A DNA stretch of 64,000 bases, taken from NCBI RefSeq assembly GCF_004684095.1, contig NZ_SRII01000013.1:1-64000 (forward strand), given 5' to 3'. Shown here in pieces: positions 61,674 to 64,000 of this stretch (positions are counted from its first letter, which is position 1; each line of letters opens with the position of its first letter). Made by a program: the position numbers and the translations under genes. The notes below the pieces were generated by a model, which searched no databases, was not told the origin of the DNA, and saw only the letters and a program-made list of their open reading frames with translations. The DNA comes from Hymenobacter sp. UV11 (GTDB taxonomy: Bacteria; Bacteroidota; Bacteroidia; Cytophagales; Hymenobacteraceae).

Positions 61674-63818
61674 ATGAGTGAATTTACTCAAAATATGCGG
61701 GCCCTGCGGCCGCTTTGGCGGGGCCTACCCCTGGTAGCCCTCACCACCGGCCTGAGCCTGACGGCCGCCTGGCAATACCTGCGCTACGCCACGCCGCTCT
61801 ACGAGAGCACGTCTAAAATCAAGCTGGCCGACGTGAATGAGGGGCCCATTAACACGACGCTGATAAAGAACCTGGATGCGTTTTCGGGCGATAACCGCAC
61901 CAGCGCCGAAGTGGAACTGGTACGCTCGCCCCTGCTGCTGGGCCGCGCCCTCGACCGCCTACCCTTCGACCTGAGCACCTACCGGGTGGGTAAGGTGCGC
62001 ACCTCCGAGCTGTACCGGGCCAGCCCCGTGCTGGCTACCGTGCAGCTGCGCAACCCCAAGTGGGCCGAGGAAACGTTTGATATGCACGTGGATGCGGCCG
62101 GCGGCGTGCGCCTGAAGGCCCCCTCGGGCGAGCTGGCCGAAGGCCGGCTGGGCCAAACCCTGCACCTGACCGGCGCCGACGTGCACCTGGAGCGCAACGA
62201 TTCGCTGCTGACGCGCCGCCCCGACCTGTCGGTGGCCGACCACTACCAGCTGGTGCAGCACGACCGCAGCCAGCTGATTGACGCCGTGGTTAGCCGTCTC
62301 GACGTGACCAGCACCGACCGCAACGTGCCGGTGCTGCGCATCAGCTACCAAAGCACGGTGCCGCAAAAGGCGGCCGATTTGGTGAATGCCCTGTCGGAGG
62401 TGTACCTGCAAGACTACCTGGCTACTAAGTACCGGGTAGTAAACTCGGCGGCCGAGTCTATCGGGGAGCAGCTCAAGACGGTGCGCCGCACCCTGGCCCA
62501 CTCCGAAGACACCGTGGAGCGGTACCGCGACCGCAAGCGCATCGTCAACATCAAGCAGGAAACGGATACCGACCTGCACAAAGTGGCGGAGCTGAAGATA
62601 CAGCGCGCCAACCTGCAAATGAGCCTGGCCGCCGCCAACGACCTCTACCGCTACATGAGCGCCGGCAAGCGCTCGGCCCTGGACCTGGCCCCCAACTTCG
62701 AGGCGTTCAACGACATGCTCTCGACGGACATCGTTAAGAAAATCAAGGACCTGCAAGCAGAAAGGCACGATTTGCTGCTGCGCTTCACGCCCGAGGATGA
62801 CAAGGTAAAATCGGTGGACATGAAGCTGGCTGACCTCAATGGCTACCTGCTCGAAAGCATTCGCAACACGCGCAACAACCTCATCGTCAAGAGCCACGAG
62901 CTGGACCGGGCCATTGGCCAGGCCGAGGGCGTGTTTGTGGGCCTACCCACCCGCGAGAAGAACCTGAGCATTTTGCAGCGCGACTTTCAGCTGAACGAAA
63001 AGCTCTACACTTTTCTGCGCGAGAAGGAAACGGAAGCCGAGATTGCCAAGGCCTCGCCCACTTCGTACCACCGCATTATTGCCCAGGGCGTAGTGCCCGT
63101 GGAGCCCGCCACGCCGCGCCGCACCTTCGTGCTGATTTTGTCGGGCTTTTTGGGTGCGCTGGCCGGCGTAGCACTGGTGTACCTGCTGTCGGTGGTGCGC
63201 TCGACGCCCGGCGACGCCCACGACGTGCAGAAGGAAACCCGCACCCCGCTGGCGGCTATTATTCCGCACCTGGAGGGCGGGCTATCCGGGCAGCTGGCCT
63301 TCTTTACCCAGCTGGCTACCAAGCTGGCCCTGAAGGGAATGCTCAATCCTGGCACCAAGCTGGTGGTGAGCGCCTTCACGGAGCGTGAGGGCCAGCGCTT
63401 CTTCTTCGAAAACCTGCGGGCGGCCCTGGTGGCCCAGGGGTTGAAGCTGCGCGCCTTAAGCATTCAGGACGCGCAATCGCCCAACCCGGCGGCCCAGCCC
63501 GACGAGATTTTGCTGGTGCAGAACCTGCCCCTCGACCAGGACAGCCTCGCGCTGGCGGTGATGCGCGGGGCGGCCGTCAACCTCTTCGTAATTGATGGGC
63601 TGCGCACCCCTACCCCCCGCCTGGCCGAGCTAGAGCTTCTGACCCAGGAGTTCAACCTGCCCGATGTGCAGCTCTGCCTCAACCATGCGGGCTACTCGCC
63701 CGGCCCGCTGCGGCTGCTGGCCCAGCGCTTGCGCCGCCGCTTTGCGGGGAGCCGCGCGGCCCAGCCGGTGGCTACCCCCCTGGCCATGCCGCTGGCCGGC
63801 CTCGACCTGCAAGCGTGA
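61674..63818 (+). CDS. Wzz/GumC-type polysaccharide co-polymerase with degenerate kinase domain
   Basis: The 714-residue inner-membrane protein has transmembrane helix 1 (about 16-34), a long periplasmic coiled-coil domain (40-480) and helix 2 (about 484-508, FVLILSGFLGALAGVALVYLL). The C-terminal cytoplasmic domain matches the start of bacterial tyrosine kinases, but the Walker A is replaced by SAFTEREGQRF (from Ser566) where G-x-G-K-S/T is expected. No Tyr cluster is present at the end. It probably sets chain length and assembles the exporter without kinase activity. Confidence 0.88.
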   Translation: MSEFTQNMRALRPLWRGLPLVALTTGLSLTAAWQYLRYATPLYESTSKIKLADVNEGPINTTLIKNLDAFSGDNRTSAEVELVRSPLLLGRALDRLPFDLSTYRVGKVRTSELYRASPVLATVQLRNPKWAEETFDMHVDAAGGVRLKAPSGELAEGRLGQTLHLTGADVHLERNDSLLTRRPDLSVADHYQLVQHDRSQLIDAVVSRLDVTSTDRNVPVLRISYQSTVPQKAADLVNALSEVYLQDYLATKYRVVNSAAESIGEQLKTVRRTLAHSEDTVERYRDRKRIVNIKQETDTDLHKVAELKIQRANLQMSLAAANDLYRYMSAGKRSALDLAPNFEAFNDMLSTDIVKKIKDLQAERHDLLLRFTPEDDKVKSVDMKLADLNGYLLESIRNTRNNLIVKSHELDRAIGQAEGVFVGLPTREKNLSILQRDFQLNEKLYTFLREKETEAEIAKASPTSYHRIIAQGVVPVEPATPRRTFVLILSGFLGALAGVALVYLLSVVRSTPGDAHDVQKETRTPLAAIIPHLEGGLSGQLAFFTQLATKLALKGMLNPGTKLVVSAFTEREGQRFFFENLRAALVAQGLKLRALSIQDAQSPNPAAQPDEILLVQNLPLDQDSLALAVMRGAAVNLFVIDGLRTPTPRLAELELLTQEFNLPDVQLCLNHAGYSPGPLRLLAQRLRRRFAGSRAAQPVATPLAMPLAGLDLQA

Positions 63819-64000
63819 GCCAGTCGCTGCCCCTGCTTTTGCCGCCCTGGGCCACGCGCCTGGGGCGGCTCCGGGTGGCCCCGCGCTACTGGGCGGTAGC
63901 TGGCCAGGCCGTGGCCAGCGCCACCAGCTTCCTCACTAATATCTTCATTGCCAAGCTGTGTGGGCTGGCTACTTTTGGCCAGTACAGCGCCTGGCAGTTG
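63815..64000 (+). CDS. Polysaccharide flippase (Wzx-like), N-terminal fragment cut by window end
   Basis: A GTG at 63815 overlaps the stop of the preceding gene (GTGA), and 62 codons are visible. The segment QAVASATSFLTNIFIAKLCG followed by LATFGQYSAWQL matches the first helix and loop of Wzx/MOP-type lipid-linked oligosaccharide flippases. This agrees with the preceding Wza- and Wzz-like genes. The rest is outside the window. Confidence 0.75.
   Translation, partial: MSQSLPLLLPPWATRLGRLRVAPRYWAVAGQAVASATSFLTNIFIAKLCGLATFGQYSAWQL

Overview
This 64 kb window is GC-rich and codon usage is strongly GC-biased. It reads as the chromosome of an aerobic, non-phototrophic Bacteroidota of the Hymenobacter kind. 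The evidence is Bacteroidota-style promoters (TAnnTTTG -7 elements, few Shine-Dalgarno sequences), many genes with nearest-looking relatives in Hymenobacteraceae (judged from memory, no search), and dense dispersed hairpin repeats. No rRNA or tRNA gene was seen.

Layout. 1-0.3 kb: tail of a serine recombinase. 0.4-31.8 kb: a stress and low-energy metabolism island with four tandem-domain universal stress proteins, D-lactate dehydrogenase, a BLUF photoreceptor, an L,D-transpeptidase, a six-BON-domain protein, an SDR oxidoreductase, phosphoketolase, class I aldolase, a Cu-type and two other P-type ATPases, a frameshifted MacAB-like exporter, PAP2 phosphatase and a bestrophin. 32.0-39.8 kb (minus strand): a stress protein and a complete nine-gene N-type ATPase operon, atpDCQRBEFAG. 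39.9-47.1 kb: two PAS histidine kinases, a second BLUF protein, a receiver-CRP fusion regulator and a second six-BON protein. 47.4-50.0 kb: an Mla-type lipid transporter. 50.2-58.2 kb: a sulfur oxidation/trafficking island (ArsR regulator, TauE, persulfide-dioxygenase-like/rhodanese fusion, rhodanese, two YeeE/YedE-type proteins, thiosulfate dehydrogenase TsdA, porin, DsrE). 58.4-58.8 kb: a promoter joined to the 3' end of cydB. 59.0-64.0 kb: an exopolysaccharide locus running off the end.

The main discovery is a shared promoter architecture. At 14 intergenic loci a palindrome (C/A/G)TGA-N6-TCA(G/T/A) lies exactly 29.5 bp (centre to first base) upstream of a TAnnTTTG-like -7 element. At 12 of the 14 a second box, often with one good half-site, lies exactly 22 bp further upstream. 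This is the geometry of a class II CRP/FNR activator with a second upstream dimer. The promoters drive most genes of the island: Usp, LdhA, both BON proteins, the SDR-phosphoketolase stretch, the exporter, a P-type ATPase, the N-ATPase operon, both histidine kinases and the Mla operon. The obvious candidate regulator is the receiver-CRP fusion at 44431-45483, whose own operon has the same promoter. I infer a two-component CRP-type regulon that reorganises energy, ion and envelope homeostasis, probably when respiration is limited.

The window also carries a dispersed hairpin family (seven places) whose arms show compensatory base changes, a nested inverted-repeat element, and several decaying genes (peroxiredoxin, YtxH/CsbD, cydB, the exporter's fusion protein).
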